Shown: piece after piece, positions 18,127 to 27,780 of the stretch
Numbering within the stretch: the first letter of the stretch is position 1
Layout of the letters: each line of letters starts with the position of its first letter
DNA from: Bacillota bacterium
GTDB lineage: Bacteria > Bacillota > Sulfobacillia > JAUYEF01
Length of the DNA stretch: 38,446 nt
Direction: 5' to 3'
Assembly: GCA_030691635.1 (NCBI GenBank)
Contig: JAUYEF010000091.1
Coordinates: forward strand, 1 to 38,446
The notes under the pieces: generated by a model
The model's database searches: none
The model's input: only the letters and a program-made list of their open reading frames with translations
Told to the model about the DNA's origin: nothing
Program-made: the position numbers and the translations under genes

Positions 18127-19797
18127 GTGGAATGCTGGGCGCCAAACAGGCATACCGGTCCGGTCTTTTACTTCAACGCAAACGTGATCACCATGGACGC
18201 GCAGCGCCCGCGTGCGCGCAGCTTCGTGGTGCTGCAGGACCGGATCGTGGCCGTAGGTGATGGAGAAACGCGGGAGTGGGGCGACGCCCGGCGGGTCGAC
18301 CTGGGCGGCCTGACGGTCGTCCCGGGCTTCAACGACGCTCACAACCACATGCTGAACTTCGGTCTCACACTGGGCCACCTGGACGTCGGCTACCCGGCTG
18401 TCCAGAGCATCCAGGATGTGGTGCGGCTCGTCAGGGAGCGAGCGTCCGGAACTCCGACCGGAGAATGGATACTGGCCAGGAACTACGACGAGAACAAGCT
18501 TCTTGAGAAGCGGCCGCCCACCAGGCAAGACCTTGATTATGCGGCTCCGCGCCATCCGGTGCTCATCGCACAGAACTCGGGCCATATGTGCGTTCTAAAT
18601 ACCCTGGGCTTGCAGGCCAGCGGCATCACGGACGAGACTCCGGATCCCGAAGGCGGGCGGATTGTGCACGATGACGAGGGCCACCTGACCGGGCTGCTCC
18701 AGGAGCGGGCGCAAAGGTTGGTTGAGGTCCGTTCGGCTCGGCCACGGCTGGCAGAGATGAAGAGGGCCCTCGAGCGCGCCGGCAGCCACTACCTCAGCGA
18801 AGGTATCACATCCACACAGGAAGCAGGCGTCGGCGCGATCAGCCCGCATCAAATCCGGGCGTTCATGGAGGCCAGGCGCGAAGGCCTGCTCAATGTGCGC
18901 GTCTATATGATGATAAGCACCGAGGCATTCAGGCACATCCCCGGCCAGATGCCCGACCCGGCGCATTTCGGGCTCGACCTGGGCCTCGCGACAGGCTTCG
19001 GTGACGATTGGCTCAAGATAGGTCCGATGAAGTTGTTCGCCGACGGCTCCCTCATCGGCCGGACGTGCGCTATGTACGAGCCCTATGCGAACGAGCCTGA
19101 TAACACAGGCTTCTTCGCCGAAGACCCCGGGCATCTACAGCAGAAGATACTGGACGCCCACCGGTCTGGCTGGCAGGTGGCCGTCCACGCGATAGGCGAC
19201 CGGGCGATTTCCACGGTCCTCGACGCCTATGAGGAAGCGCTCACCAGTGCGCCTCGCTATGGATCAAGGCACAGGATAGAGCATTGTGGGGTGCTCAACG
19301 CCGGTCTCATCGAGCGCATCCGGCGCCTGGGAGTCGTTCCGGTGCCCCAGCAGCCGTTCATCTCGCAGCTTGGCGATGGGTTCAGACGTGTTCTCGGAGA
19401 AGAGAGGACACGGCTCTGCTACCCGATGAAGAGCCTAGTCCGGGCCGGGATCCCGGTTCCGGGCAGTTCGGACAGGCCTGTGGTCATGGGCGCGCCGATC
19501 CTGGGCATCCACGACGCCGTAAACCAGCTTACGGCATCCGGGCAGCCTTACGTGCCTGAGGAAGCGGTGAGCCCGGAGGAGGCGCTGCGGTTCTACACCG
19601 TCGGGTCGGCGTACGCGTCTTTTGAGGAACATCTCAAGGGTTCCTTGACGCCGGGAAGGCTTGCCGACTTTGTGGTGCTGGATAGGGATCCGACAAGGGT
19701 GGACAAGAGCGAGATCAAGGATACAAGGGTGCTGTGCACCGTCGTTGGTGGGAAGGCCAGGTACGCTGCTGCGGGGCACGAAGCGCTTCTGCTCTAG
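18127..19797 (+). CDS. Amidohydrolase family (YtcJ-like)
   Basis: FYFNANVITMDAQ, VVPGFNDAHNHML, LKIGPMKLFADGSLIGRTCAMYEPY, VAVHAIGDRAI, LTPGRLADFVVLDRDP; GGAGGAGG before GTG 18127. Confidence 0.9.
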   Translation: MECWAPNRHTGPVFYFNANVITMDAQRPRARSFVVLQDRIVAVGDGETREWGDARRVDLGGLTVVPGFNDAHNHMLNFGLTLGHLDVGYPAVQSIQDVVRLVRERASGTPTGEWILARNYDENKLLEKRPPTRQDLDYAAPRHPVLIAQNSGHMCVLNTLGLQASGITDETPDPEGGRIVHDDEGHLTGLLQERAQRLVEVRSARPRLAEMKRALERAGSHYLSEGITSTQEAGVGAISPHQIRAFMEARREGLLNVRVYMMISTEAFRHIPGQMPDPAHFGLDLGLATGFGDDWLKIGPMKLFADGSLIGRTCAMYEPYANEPDNTGFFAEDPGHLQQKILDAHRSGWQVAVHAIGDRAISTVLDAYEEALTSAPRYGSRHRIEHCGVLNAGLIERIRRLGVVPVPQQPFISQLGDGFRRVLGEERTRLCYPMKSLVRAGIPVPGSSDRPVVMGAPILGIHDAVNQLTASGQPYVPEEAVSPEEALRFYTVGSAYASFEEHLKGSLTPGRLADFVVLDRDPTRVDKSEIKDTRVLCTVVGGKARYAAAGHEALLL

Positions 19798-19823
19798 GCA
19801 GCCGGGCTGCATCGCGCATAGGG

Positions 19824-20432
19824 CTAACGGCGCTGCAACACGTTGCCGGTAGCGGGTTTCTCGTCTGTTTCTCGCCCAGTCTGCCTGCAAATGCGTAGGG
19901 TCAGTTCGTAGTGGCCACCGTCCGCCGACACGAATGCGGCCAGGTTCCTGAGAAGCTTCTCGGCGGCCGCCGCCTCAAGCACCTCAGAGACCTCGATCTG
20001 GACTTGGCCTTTCTTTTCCTCACCGGCCGGGGCGCCGGACGGGCATACCTCCACCTGCCGCCGGAGACCCCAGGCGCGCTTCCTGTTGTTGATAGTTCCC
20101 CTGGAGACACCGAAGAGTCGTGCAAGCTGTGAGGTGGACTTGCCCTGCCGTAGCAGTTCGACCATGGCATCGCGGGTCAACTCCGGGCGGGATTCGCCCG
20201 GTGATGCCACAGGCTGCGGCAACGGAGACGACTGTGCTGGTGCAGGCGGCTTCGGAACAGGCTGATCCTTCAGGGGCTTCGACAGCATGTAAGTCACCAC
20301 CGGACCACTGAGCTTCTGGCGCTCTTCTTCGGTCAGAAAGTCGCTGGGAGTGACAACCCCACGCGTCTGCAAGTGCCACAACCAGGGTGCGACTTGTCCA
20401 TCCCGGTATTGAGTCCCGTCTTTTCCTGCCAT
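19824..20432 (-). CDS. Helix-turn-helix protein with Pro-rich linker, unknown function
   Basis: LTRDAMVELLRQGKSTSQLARLFGVSRGTINNRKRAWGL HTH; PVPKPPAPAQSSPLPQP linker. Confidence 0.6.
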   Translation of the reverse strand: MAGKDGTQYRDGQVAPWLWHLQTRGVVTPSDFLTEEERQKLSGPVVTYMLSKPLKDQPVPKPPAPAQSSPLPQPVASPGESRPELTRDAMVELLRQGKSTSQLARLFGVSRGTINNRKRAWGLRRQVEVCPSGAPAGEEKKGQVQIEVSEVLEAAAAEKLLRNLAAFVSADGGHYELTLRICRQTGRETDEKPATGNVLQRR

Positions 20433-20512
20433 GCTCCCACCCAAGCGCTGCCGACTCGCCGAATAATTCCCCTTTTGTCCTTATACTCCTTCCATTGAGA
20501 TGACGTTTATGG

Positions 20513-22108
20513 CTAAACTGTGAAAACGTATCCCTCATGAGGTATGACGAGCCTGGTCGCAGAGCCGTGCCCTCCGTACTCCCGCTCGAAAAAACCGTGC
20601 GACTCCGTGTGTACCGGTATGAGCACCTCCGGCCTGACCGTCTCGACCAGTTCCATGATCCCGGGACCATGAATGTGTCCGCTCGCGTGAAACCCGCGCT
20701 CTCGGCCCAGGCCGTCGCGTGCGCCAGGATCGCCGACGAGCGTCATCCCAAAGTGCGCCACCCAGTGGCGGAGCCGGTCGAGGTCTATGTGCATCTCCTC
20801 ATTGAACGCCTCGCTGGAGGAGTAGATGTACGTACCCTGCGCGGGACGGATATCCACCATCTCGGTCAGGTCGTAGAAGGAGAAGCACAGTACGTACGAG
20901 CCCGGGTCCTCTCTCACCTCGCGGGCGGTGACCACCTTGCCGGGCACCTGTGCGAGCCTGGAGACGAGCGATGTCTCCCACTTCTGGCTTGTGGCCCTCT
21001 GCCTGGCGTACACCACAATCCGGGGGTCGTCATGCAGGTCCGGCACACCGTCTTCGCCGGCCGCCCTCAGCGCCCTCAACAGGTGGGCGTCCTTGGTCGT
21101 AATGGCGAGTCTTCGCCCGCAGGTGTGGCTTGCTTCAGCGAACGAGAGAAGCCGCTCGATATTCCTGGCACCGAAGTCCGCGATCACGAGTCCCTCCGCC
21201 CGTGCCATGACCTCCTCGGCCCGTTCCCTGACAGAAGCCTCTGTCACAGGCTCCCGGGTGCCGGGGTGTGTCCCCTCACAGAGGAGAACGACCGGGTGGA
21301 GTCGACTGATCTCTTCCATGAACGAGCGGGTGGATGAGCCGCGTGACCCGTGGAGCCTCAAGTCGCCTGTGTATGCCACCCAGCCAGCGGGAGTCTTGAC
21401 GGCGAATGCGCCGGAGCCGGGGATCGAGTGGTCGACCGGAAAGTATCTGACCGTCAGGTTACCCACGTTCGTATCCTCCTCCTCGCAGATGTGCGGGGGG
21501 ACCGGCTCGAGACCCCTCGTCGAATCGCATTCCGCCCAGAAGTCCTGGTCGGCCCGGGCGTTCTGGGGACAGTCCAGCAAGGCGAACTTCCGGTGGGAGT
21601 TTGGGGCGGCCCTGGGCGTTCTCAGGATGCCGTCCTTAGTCTCTCTGGAAGAGAAATAGCAGACCTCACGCTCCTGGCCGGAAGGATTTGTGTCCTGGAT
21701 GGCTTTGGTGAGAAACGCTGTGGACGTTCCCGTGAGCACGGGAATCGAGGGGTCAAGGAACGATATGTACCCGCTGTGGTCGATGTGCCCGTGGGACAGC
21801 AGCACTGCGTCCGGCCTGAACGCTCGGTGCTGAGGGCGGCTCCTGAACCTCTCCCAGATGCGCCGGTCGGGGACCTCGAGGTCCTTCCGGTAGGTGCCCT
21901 CAAGGGGCGGCAACAGCCCGAGTTCGATCAGGTCCTCCACGCCCGCCGTGGACCGCGGCTTCAGGAATTCGTCAAAGAAGAGGGCTTCCTTCTTGAAACT
22001 TGTGCCGAAATCAAGGAAGAGCGATGAATCTCCTGACTCCAACAGGAAACGGTTTCCGCCGATGGTGCCGGCTCCGTCGTAGAATGTGAGCCTGAGCTGG
22101 GACATCAC
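20513..22108 (-). CDS. MBL-fold/beta-CASP RNase J-like metallohydrolase
   Basis: LLSHGHIDHSGYI, RYFPVDHSIPGSGAF, AYTGDLRLHG, HASGHIHGPGIMELVETVRPEVLIPVHTE. Confidence 0.86.
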   Translation of the reverse strand: MMSQLRLTFYDGAGTIGGNRFLLESGDSSLFLDFGTSFKKEALFFDEFLKPRSTAGVEDLIELGLLPPLEGTYRKDLEVPDRRIWERFRSRPQHRAFRPDAVLLSHGHIDHSGYISFLDPSIPVLTGTSTAFLTKAIQDTNPSGQEREVCYFSSRETKDGILRTPRAAPNSHRKFALLDCPQNARADQDFWAECDSTRGLEPVPPHICEEEDTNVGNLTVRYFPVDHSIPGSGAFAVKTPAGWVAYTGDLRLHGSRGSSTRSFMEEISRLHPVVLLCEGTHPGTREPVTEASVRERAEEVMARAEGLVIADFGARNIERLLSFAEASHTCGRRLAITTKDAHLLRALRAAGEDGVPDLHDDPRIVVYARQRATSQKWETSLVSRLAQVPGKVVTAREVREDPGSYVLCFSFYDLTEMVDIRPAQGTYIYSSSEAFNEEMHIDLDRLRHWVAHFGMTLVGDPGARDGLGRERGFHASGHIHGPGIMELVETVRPEVLIPVHTESHGFFEREYGGHGSATRLVIPHEGYVFTV

Positions 22109-22175
22109 GAACCCCCCCCCGCCGTTGGACCGGTCAGGAAGGGATTAGAGTTTCAGCAAGGATTCTCCTCGGTGA

Positions 22176-23420
22176 TCATCTGCTGATTTTAGGTGCGGTC
22201 TGAGGTCTCGCAGGCGCTGGCACCAGGCTCTTGCTCCTGGTCGTGCGGGCCACCATCAGTATCACGACGGTGCTGAGAAACATGTTCACGTAGAAGGCGG
22301 CGAAGGGCAGCATCTGGTTTACGCTGTATAGCCTTCCGACCACCGCGCTCGCAGCGGCGTACGACACGCCAAAAAGCGCCCCGAACAGCCCTATGAAGCT
22401 GGCCCGTACCTCTTCCGGCACAGACTCCACGACGAGCGCCTGCAACCCCGGCGAAGCAGCGTTCCCGACCAGACAACTGAGAAAAAAGATCAAGTAGATC
22501 TGCGAGACGGATGTCGCAAAAGCCATTGGAAGCATGGGAATGCTCCCCATCACGATCAGAGTGGCACCGATGCGCCCTTTGCCGTACCTGTCCGCGAGGC
22601 GACCACCAAGTATGGACGTGGCCATCGTCCCGAGAGAGGACGCAGTGCTCAGCGCGCTCACGCCTGTATAGGCGACTCCGAACCGGTCTTGAACGAAAAG
22701 CGGTATGACCAGGTTAAGGATCGCGTTGTGGATTCCGTTGAATAACATGAACAGCAGCATGAGCCGCGCGACTCCGCCTGCGGGACCGCGCAGGGCGTCT
22801 ACCACAGGCACACGAGCGGCCCGTGGCCGGCGTACCTTCTTCTCCGGCTCCGGGAATGTGCTTATCAGGTAGGCCGCGATCAGGATGAGGGGGATGGCCG
22901 AAGCGAACGCCACCCGGGGCCCGAAACGGTCGGCTATCGCCCCTCCCGCAATGGGCGCCAGGACGCCTGTCGCGGACTGGACCATGGCCAGCACGCCAAA
23001 GACCGTTGCACGGTTGGAATCACTCGCAAGGCTACCCGCCATGGCCATGGAAGGCGCCATCATCAGGTCCACCATCCCGCGGACCACGGCGCTGAGGATG
23101 AACAGCTTCCAGTCGCGGCTGACGGCGAAGAAAAGCGCCTGGAGCGCCCAAAGCGCGCGGCCGAAAGTCATGATCTTTTTGTGGCCGAGCCTGTCTCCAA
23201 GCAGCCCGCCGGCGAACGACGCAACCACGGACACAAGTGAGAAGACTGTGAAGTATAGCCCGATGGTGGATGGCCCAAGCCCGAGCGAACGTCCGAATGG
23301 GGTTACCAGCCCGGCATAGAGGGAGACTCCCGTACCTGCCACAAGGCTGTAGATGATGTATATCCTGAGGCCTTTAGGCATCGAGCGGAGTCGCTGGAAC
23401 CAGTGCTTCACGTGGGCCAC
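22176..23420 (-). CDS. Major facilitator superfamily transporter
   Basis: Twelve-TM-like hydrophobic pattern; FAGGLLGDRLGHKKIMTFGRALWAL and GGRLADRYGKGRIG loop motifs. Confidence 0.88.
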   Translation of the reverse strand: MAHVKHWFQRLRSMPKGLRIYIIYSLVAGTGVSLYAGLVTPFGRSLGLGPSTIGLYFTVFSLVSVVASFAGGLLGDRLGHKKIMTFGRALWALQALFFAVSRDWKLFILSAVVRGMVDLMMAPSMAMAGSLASDSNRATVFGVLAMVQSATGVLAPIAGGAIADRFGPRVAFASAIPLILIAAYLISTFPEPEKKVRRPRAARVPVVDALRGPAGGVARLMLLFMLFNGIHNAILNLVIPLFVQDRFGVAYTGVSALSTASSLGTMATSILGGRLADRYGKGRIGATLIVMGSIPMLPMAFATSVSQIYLIFFLSCLVGNAASPGLQALVVESVPEEVRASFIGLFGALFGVSYAAASAVVGRLYSVNQMLPFAAFYVNMFLSTVVILMVARTTRSKSLVPAPARPQTAPKISR

Positions 23421-23510
23421 TCTCCCCTGTACGTTGATATACTATATCGCTGACTCAATAATATCAATGTACCGCTTAAGGTTATTGAGGGCCTGCCTTG
23501 AGCAAAGAAA

Positions 23511-23532
23511 GGGGTGGGCTTGTGCCCACCCC
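23511..23532 (-). terminator. Rho-independent terminator
   Basis: GGGGTGGGC-N4-GCCCACCCC; minus strand continues with TTTCTTTGC. Confidence 0.7.
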
Positions 23533-23606
23533 TCACGTTGTTGAAGAGCCCCTCACGATTTCGCTAGCATAGGCCACAGGGCGCCTGGCAACCGGTTAGT
23601 ACGGAT

Positions 23607-23794
23607 GTGACTTCCGGAGAGGTACTTCTTCTGAAGAACTATCTGCCAGGAATCTAGATCTCCGGGTGATCTATACCTCTGGAAGACAGTCGGAGTGAAT
23701 GTGACTTCCCGGCAGCTAGATCCGCCGAACATCTAGCTGCCAGGAATCTGGTTTTCCCGGCGATCTGTATCTCCGGGAGACGGTTGGGCCGTGA
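23607..23794. repeat. Tandem array B: two copies of a 94-bp unit with strong hairpins
   Basis: GTGACTTCC at 23607 and 23701; CTGCCAGGAATCT at 23643 and 23737 (both spacing 94); perfect GGCAGCTAGAT-N9-ATCTAGCTGCC in copy 2. Confidence 0.85.
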
Positions 23795-23824
23795 AGAGGT
23801 CCCAGCCAGCGTCCTGCCGGGCTT

Positions 23825-25822
23825 TCACTTCCTGAGATACTTCTCGAACTCCCTTTCGATCTTCGGGAAGGCGTCCGCCCAGGTCGTCCGCCACCTGAAC
23901 ATGTGCACTTCCTTCGGATAGTAGTAGGCTTCGTAGGTCTTCCCGAGCCTCACGCAATCGAGCACAATGCGATCGAGTTGCTCGAAGTCCACATTCGCGT
24001 CTGCCGTGCCCATCACGTTGATAAGCGGGTTCTTGAGGTTCTCGGCATACGTAAATGGAGACCCGATCTTGTAGAGTTCCGGCGATTCTTCCGGGAACCC
24101 GCCGAAGTAAGTGACGAACAGACCGCCCTGCGAGCCGCGCCTCGACTGGATCCAGCGCGTCCACTGCGTGAAGTCCCAGATGCCCGCCACGTTGATGCCC
24201 ATGGCGAAGACGTCAGGGTACTGGGTCATCGCGTGGAGCGTCATGTAGCCGCCGTAGCTGAGGCCCCAGACCGCGACTCTATCCGCGTCCACGAAAGGCA
24301 TGGACTTGAGATGCATGCCGGCGTTCACAACGTCTGTGACATCATCCACGCCCATCTTCCTGTAGAGGCCGGTCCGGAAAGTTCGCCCGTACCCGATGCC
24401 TCCGCGGAAGTTGATGGAGAGGCTCACGTAGCCCTTCTGGGCCAGGTACTGGTGGAATGCATGGAACACGGCGTAGCTGTGAAGCGGGTGGAACCCCTGC
24501 CTCATCTGCCGTACCGGGCCCCCGTGTACCCAGACCAGCGCCGGGTATTTCTTGGAAGGATCGAAACCGGCGGGTCTCGTGAGGAAGCCGTGTATCTCCC
24601 AGTCCTGGGCGCCCTTGTAGGTCACATGCTCGGGGACGGAGATGTTCGCCGGTGTCCAGTTCGCAGGCATCGAGTGCGTGATCTGCCGCGGGTCGCCGGA
24701 CGAAGCTGCGTCCATCACCCAGAGATCCAGGTTCTTGTACACGTCGGAATGCGCGAACAGGATCTTGCCACCGTCCGGAGACCACTTCGGCTGGCCGTTC
24801 GTCCCCGGCAGGCTGTCCTTCTTCGACATCGCGCCTGTCATGGCGTCAATGATCCAGATATGACGTTCATGCAGGTCTCCATTGCTCGACGAAAAGGCCG
24901 CGCGCCGGCTGTCGGGAGCCCAGCTGGGCTCATCCCCCGCGTATGCGAAGTCTTCGTGCCCGCCGCCGACCAGCTGCCTCATCTCGCCCGTCGCCCGGTA
25001 GTAGGCGTAAAGGTGCGCCCAACCATCATTCTCGAGCAGGAAGAGCACCGTCTTGCCATCAGGAGAACCGTACGCCGTGGTCGAGAAAACGTTGCCCTGC
25101 CCGTCACCTGGAATGCTGTAGAACACCCTGGGTGTGCCTGCCTTGATGCGGCCGCCTTCCACGCTGAACTCGACCGTGCAGAGATCCGCCGCCGTGCCCC
25201 TGTCCTTCAGGACCACGTAGTACAGGGTATTGGCGTCGAACCATTTGGGAGAGCCCGCAGGATTGGCCCCGATCGTCCTGTAGACCAGGTTACCCTCAAG
25301 GTCGCACACTCCGACGAACCTGTCCTTTTTCTCATCAGCGAAAGTGAAGGCAAACATCCGCCCATCAGGCGCCCAGGCCAGGGGCTTACCGTCCGGCCCA
25401 CCGGTACCGGCTCGGCCCGGCACTTTGAACTCCTTCAACAGGTTCTTGCCGGCGTCGAGGAGCGCCAGCTTGCCCTCGCGGAGCATGGCAAGGTTTATGC
25501 CATCCGGAGACCAGGAAACCAGGGACACACTTTCATTGAACTTGAACCAGGGGTAAGGTGCGCTCTGGCCTTTCAACATGGAATAGACGGCCCCATCCTG
25601 CACGAACGTAAGGCGGCCGTCCACCGGGTTGAAGTCGAAATCGGCCACGTCTTCCTTTGCGCATGATATCTTACGCGGAGCACCGCCTTCGGAGCTTTGG
25701 AGGTACAGATCGAAAACGCCACCGTCGTCCCAGATGAATGCGATGTCCGGACCACTCGGAGACCACTCGAACTTGCCGAGGTACTTGATGTTGAGAACAT
25801 CCTCAAGGGTTAGTGCGCCCAT
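23825..25822 (-). CDS. S9 family (prolyl oligopeptidase/acylaminoacyl-type) peptidase
   Basis: N-terminal propeller repeats (WSPDG...), C-terminal VWVHGGP, VAVWGLSYGGYMTLHAMTQYP; AAGGAG before ATG 25822. Confidence 0.92.
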   Translation of the reverse strand: MGALTLEDVLNIKYLGKFEWSPSGPDIAFIWDDGGVFDLYLQSSEGGAPRKISCAKEDVADFDFNPVDGRLTFVQDGAVYSMLKGQSAPYPWFKFNESVSLVSWSPDGINLAMLREGKLALLDAGKNLLKEFKVPGRAGTGGPDGKPLAWAPDGRMFAFTFADEKKDRFVGVCDLEGNLVYRTIGANPAGSPKWFDANTLYYVVLKDRGTAADLCTVEFSVEGGRIKAGTPRVFYSIPGDGQGNVFSTTAYGSPDGKTVLFLLENDGWAHLYAYYRATGEMRQLVGGGHEDFAYAGDEPSWAPDSRRAAFSSSNGDLHERHIWIIDAMTGAMSKKDSLPGTNGQPKWSPDGGKILFAHSDVYKNLDLWVMDAASSGDPRQITHSMPANWTPANISVPEHVTYKGAQDWEIHGFLTRPAGFDPSKKYPALVWVHGGPVRQMRQGFHPLHSYAVFHAFHQYLAQKGYVSLSINFRGGIGYGRTFRTGLYRKMGVDDVTDVVNAGMHLKSMPFVDADRVAVWGLSYGGYMTLHAMTQYPDVFAMGINVAGIWDFTQWTRWIQSRRGSQGGLFVTYFGGFPEESPELYKIGSPFTYAENLKNPLINVMGTADANVDFEQLDRIVLDCVRLGKTYEAYYYPKEVHMFRWRTTWADAFPKIEREFEKYLRK

Positions 25823-26042
25823 GACCACAGTCTCCTTTCTCCCTGTCCTACCCGTGCATTTCGACTGGCAGTCCCAATCCCCTTTCATTGTGCCGTATGC
25901 ACCTCAAGGCTATGACCGCGGTCCTGAAGAGTCTCCCAACCGGACGGACCCGGGCCGAGCCGTGCCGGAGGAACCCGGGCAGCGCCGCCAGAATATACTC
26001 GGTGAAGAATCGCAGTCTGGAGCACCGGAGGAGCGGTCTGGG

Positions 26043-26975
26043 TTGGCTTCTTCATACATCGACGAGGTTTTCTGCAAGTCGTGCGAGCGGATGGACGACC
26101 TGCCGGACGGTTCTGTCGCGCTGACGGTCACTTCCCCACCCTACTGGAACGCGGTGGACTACGACAGGCATGCGGACGACCCAGGGGCGGAATACCGGAC
26201 CCGCCGGTATTCCCTCGGGTTCGAAGCGTATCATGAGTACCTGGAGTGGTTTCTTCGGATATCGCGGGAGGTCTTCCGAGCCACCAAGCCGGGTGGCTTC
26301 TACACCTTGGTGGTCGGCACCGTTCTGCTCGACGGTGCGCACTACCCTGTGCCGTTTCACATAACCAGCCGGCTCGGCGGCCTGGGCTGGGAGTTCCACC
26401 AGGATATCGTGTGGCACAAGGTCACCGGCGGAGTCAAGAGAGCCGGAGTCTTCATACAGAAGCCCTACCCTGGCTATTACTATCCCAACGTGATGACGGA
26501 GTATATTCTCGTCTTCAGGAAGCCGGGCCCACCGATCTATTCGGCCAGGCCCGAGGCCGACCTCCAGGGCGCAAGGACTCCGACGCTCCGGTTATACACC
26601 AACGAAATCGCGAATAACGTGTGGCATATCCCGCCCATCCCGCCCGGGCACCTGAGCCATCCCTGCCCGTTCCCCGAGGAGATTCCGTTGCGGCTCATAA
26701 CGCTCTACTCGTACCCCGGCGATCTGGTGCTGGACCCCTTCTGCGGGTCCGGGCAGACGTTGAAGGTTGCGGCCGCTCTGGGCAGGCACTTTGTAGGCTA
26801 TGAGATAAACGAGAAGTACGTTAGATATGCGAAGTCGCGACTTGCCGAGCCACTGTCGATTAGGGCACAACAGCTGATCGCCGTCTTCGAGAAGATCCCT
26901 CACGACGCGCCACGATTGGACAAGGGCCGCAAGACCAGATACCCCAGACCCCGGAGCGCCCCACGCAAGAAATGA
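26043..26975 (+). CDS. DNA (cytosine-N4/adenine-N6) methyltransferase, orphan
   Basis: VALTVTSPPYWNAVDY catalytic motif, DPFCGSGQTLKVAAALGRHFVGYEINEKY SAM motif; TTG start with GGAGGA RBS. Confidence 0.85.
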   Translation: MASSYIDEVFCKSCERMDDLPDGSVALTVTSPPYWNAVDYDRHADDPGAEYRTRRYSLGFEAYHEYLEWFLRISREVFRATKPGGFYTLVVGTVLLDGAHYPVPFHITSRLGGLGWEFHQDIVWHKVTGGVKRAGVFIQKPYPGYYYPNVMTEYILVFRKPGPPIYSARPEADLQGARTPTLRLYTNEIANNVWHIPPIPPGHLSHPCPFPEEIPLRLITLYSYPGDLVLDPFCGSGQTLKVAAALGRHFVGYEINEKYVRYAKSRLAEPLSIRAQQLIAVFEKIPHDAPRLDKGRKTRYPRPRSAPRKK

Positions 26976-26999
26976 AGAGCAGCCCCGAAACCGGGGCTG
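26976..26999. terminator. Hairpin between convergent genes
   Basis: GCAGCCCCG-aaac-CGGGGCTGC perfect 9-bp stem. Confidence 0.6.
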
Positions 27000-27662
27000 C
27001 CTGTTGAGGAAGCGTAGATGTCATATATCCAGGGGAGAGCGAAACTCGCCGAAAGGATAAAGGTCGGGGTGTATGACCGGGCGGTTGCGCCAGATCTCTG
27101 GCACGCCTTTGTGCCTTGACGGCTCATCGTATATGTCGTACCGGCCATCCTGTACAAACCCAGAGACCGTGTCCAGCCGGCTGCGGACCAGCTCACGGAC
27201 TGCCGCGTCGCCCCCATAGCCTGCCGCCGCAAGGAGCGATGCGACCAAAGCCCGTTCGAATACGTCAAACACATTGCCGGTCGGGCGAAAGACCTGTGAG
27301 GCGAGCCACACTCTATAGGGTCGTACACGGGAGTCCAGCATCTCCATCCCCGCGGTGAGACCGAGCGTGACGAGCTTACCCACCGCGTTCTCGAAGCACG
27401 TGTCGAAGCTCCCGTGAAGCGTCCCCAGCCTGATTCCCTGCTACGGGCCAAGGTTCTCGAGCCAACGAGCGACTTCCGGGAGGCCGGCCACCTCGGCCAA
27501 GAGCGCCGCCCGCGCAACGGGCTCCAGCCCAGTCTCCGCCAGCCCGGTCTTGACACGCCACCGCACGATCGGACCGCCTTGCTCAAGGAGCCATGACGCT
27601 GGGTCATGCTCCACAGTACAACCCTCCCCCACCGCCTGCCACGACAGGCAGGGTTCGGACAT
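27000..27662 (-). pseudogene. Decayed cyclase/prenyltransferase-like (alpha-toroid) protein
   Basis: Two ORFs (27662-27441, 27383-27021) in the same frame separated by an in-frame TAG; the homologous-looking continuation LPWIYDIYAS lies in another frame after EFR. Confidence 0.72.
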
Positions 27663-27780
27663 GTGCCTGTGTAAGAGTTCAACGTGTAACCTTCCTAGCC
27701 TTTGACGCCTGGCTGGGCGCCATACGCGCCGTCCGGCCGGAAAATACGCTGTTAGCGAACAGACACTGGAGGTGCATCCG

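Noticed and set aside
23903-25666. 587-aa plus-strand ORF antisense to the S9 peptidase
   Set aside because: Shadow ORF of a GC-rich gene; the minus strand has clear catalytic motifs and an RBS.
27441-27443. In-frame TAG as a pyrrolysine codon
   Set aside because: A second lesion (frameshift near the 3' end) makes ordinary gene decay the simpler explanation.
26900-27682. 260-aa minus-strand ORF as an intact gene
   Set aside because: Only its last part resembles protein sequence (PWIYDIYAS); the rest is the wrong frame of the decayed cyclase-like gene.
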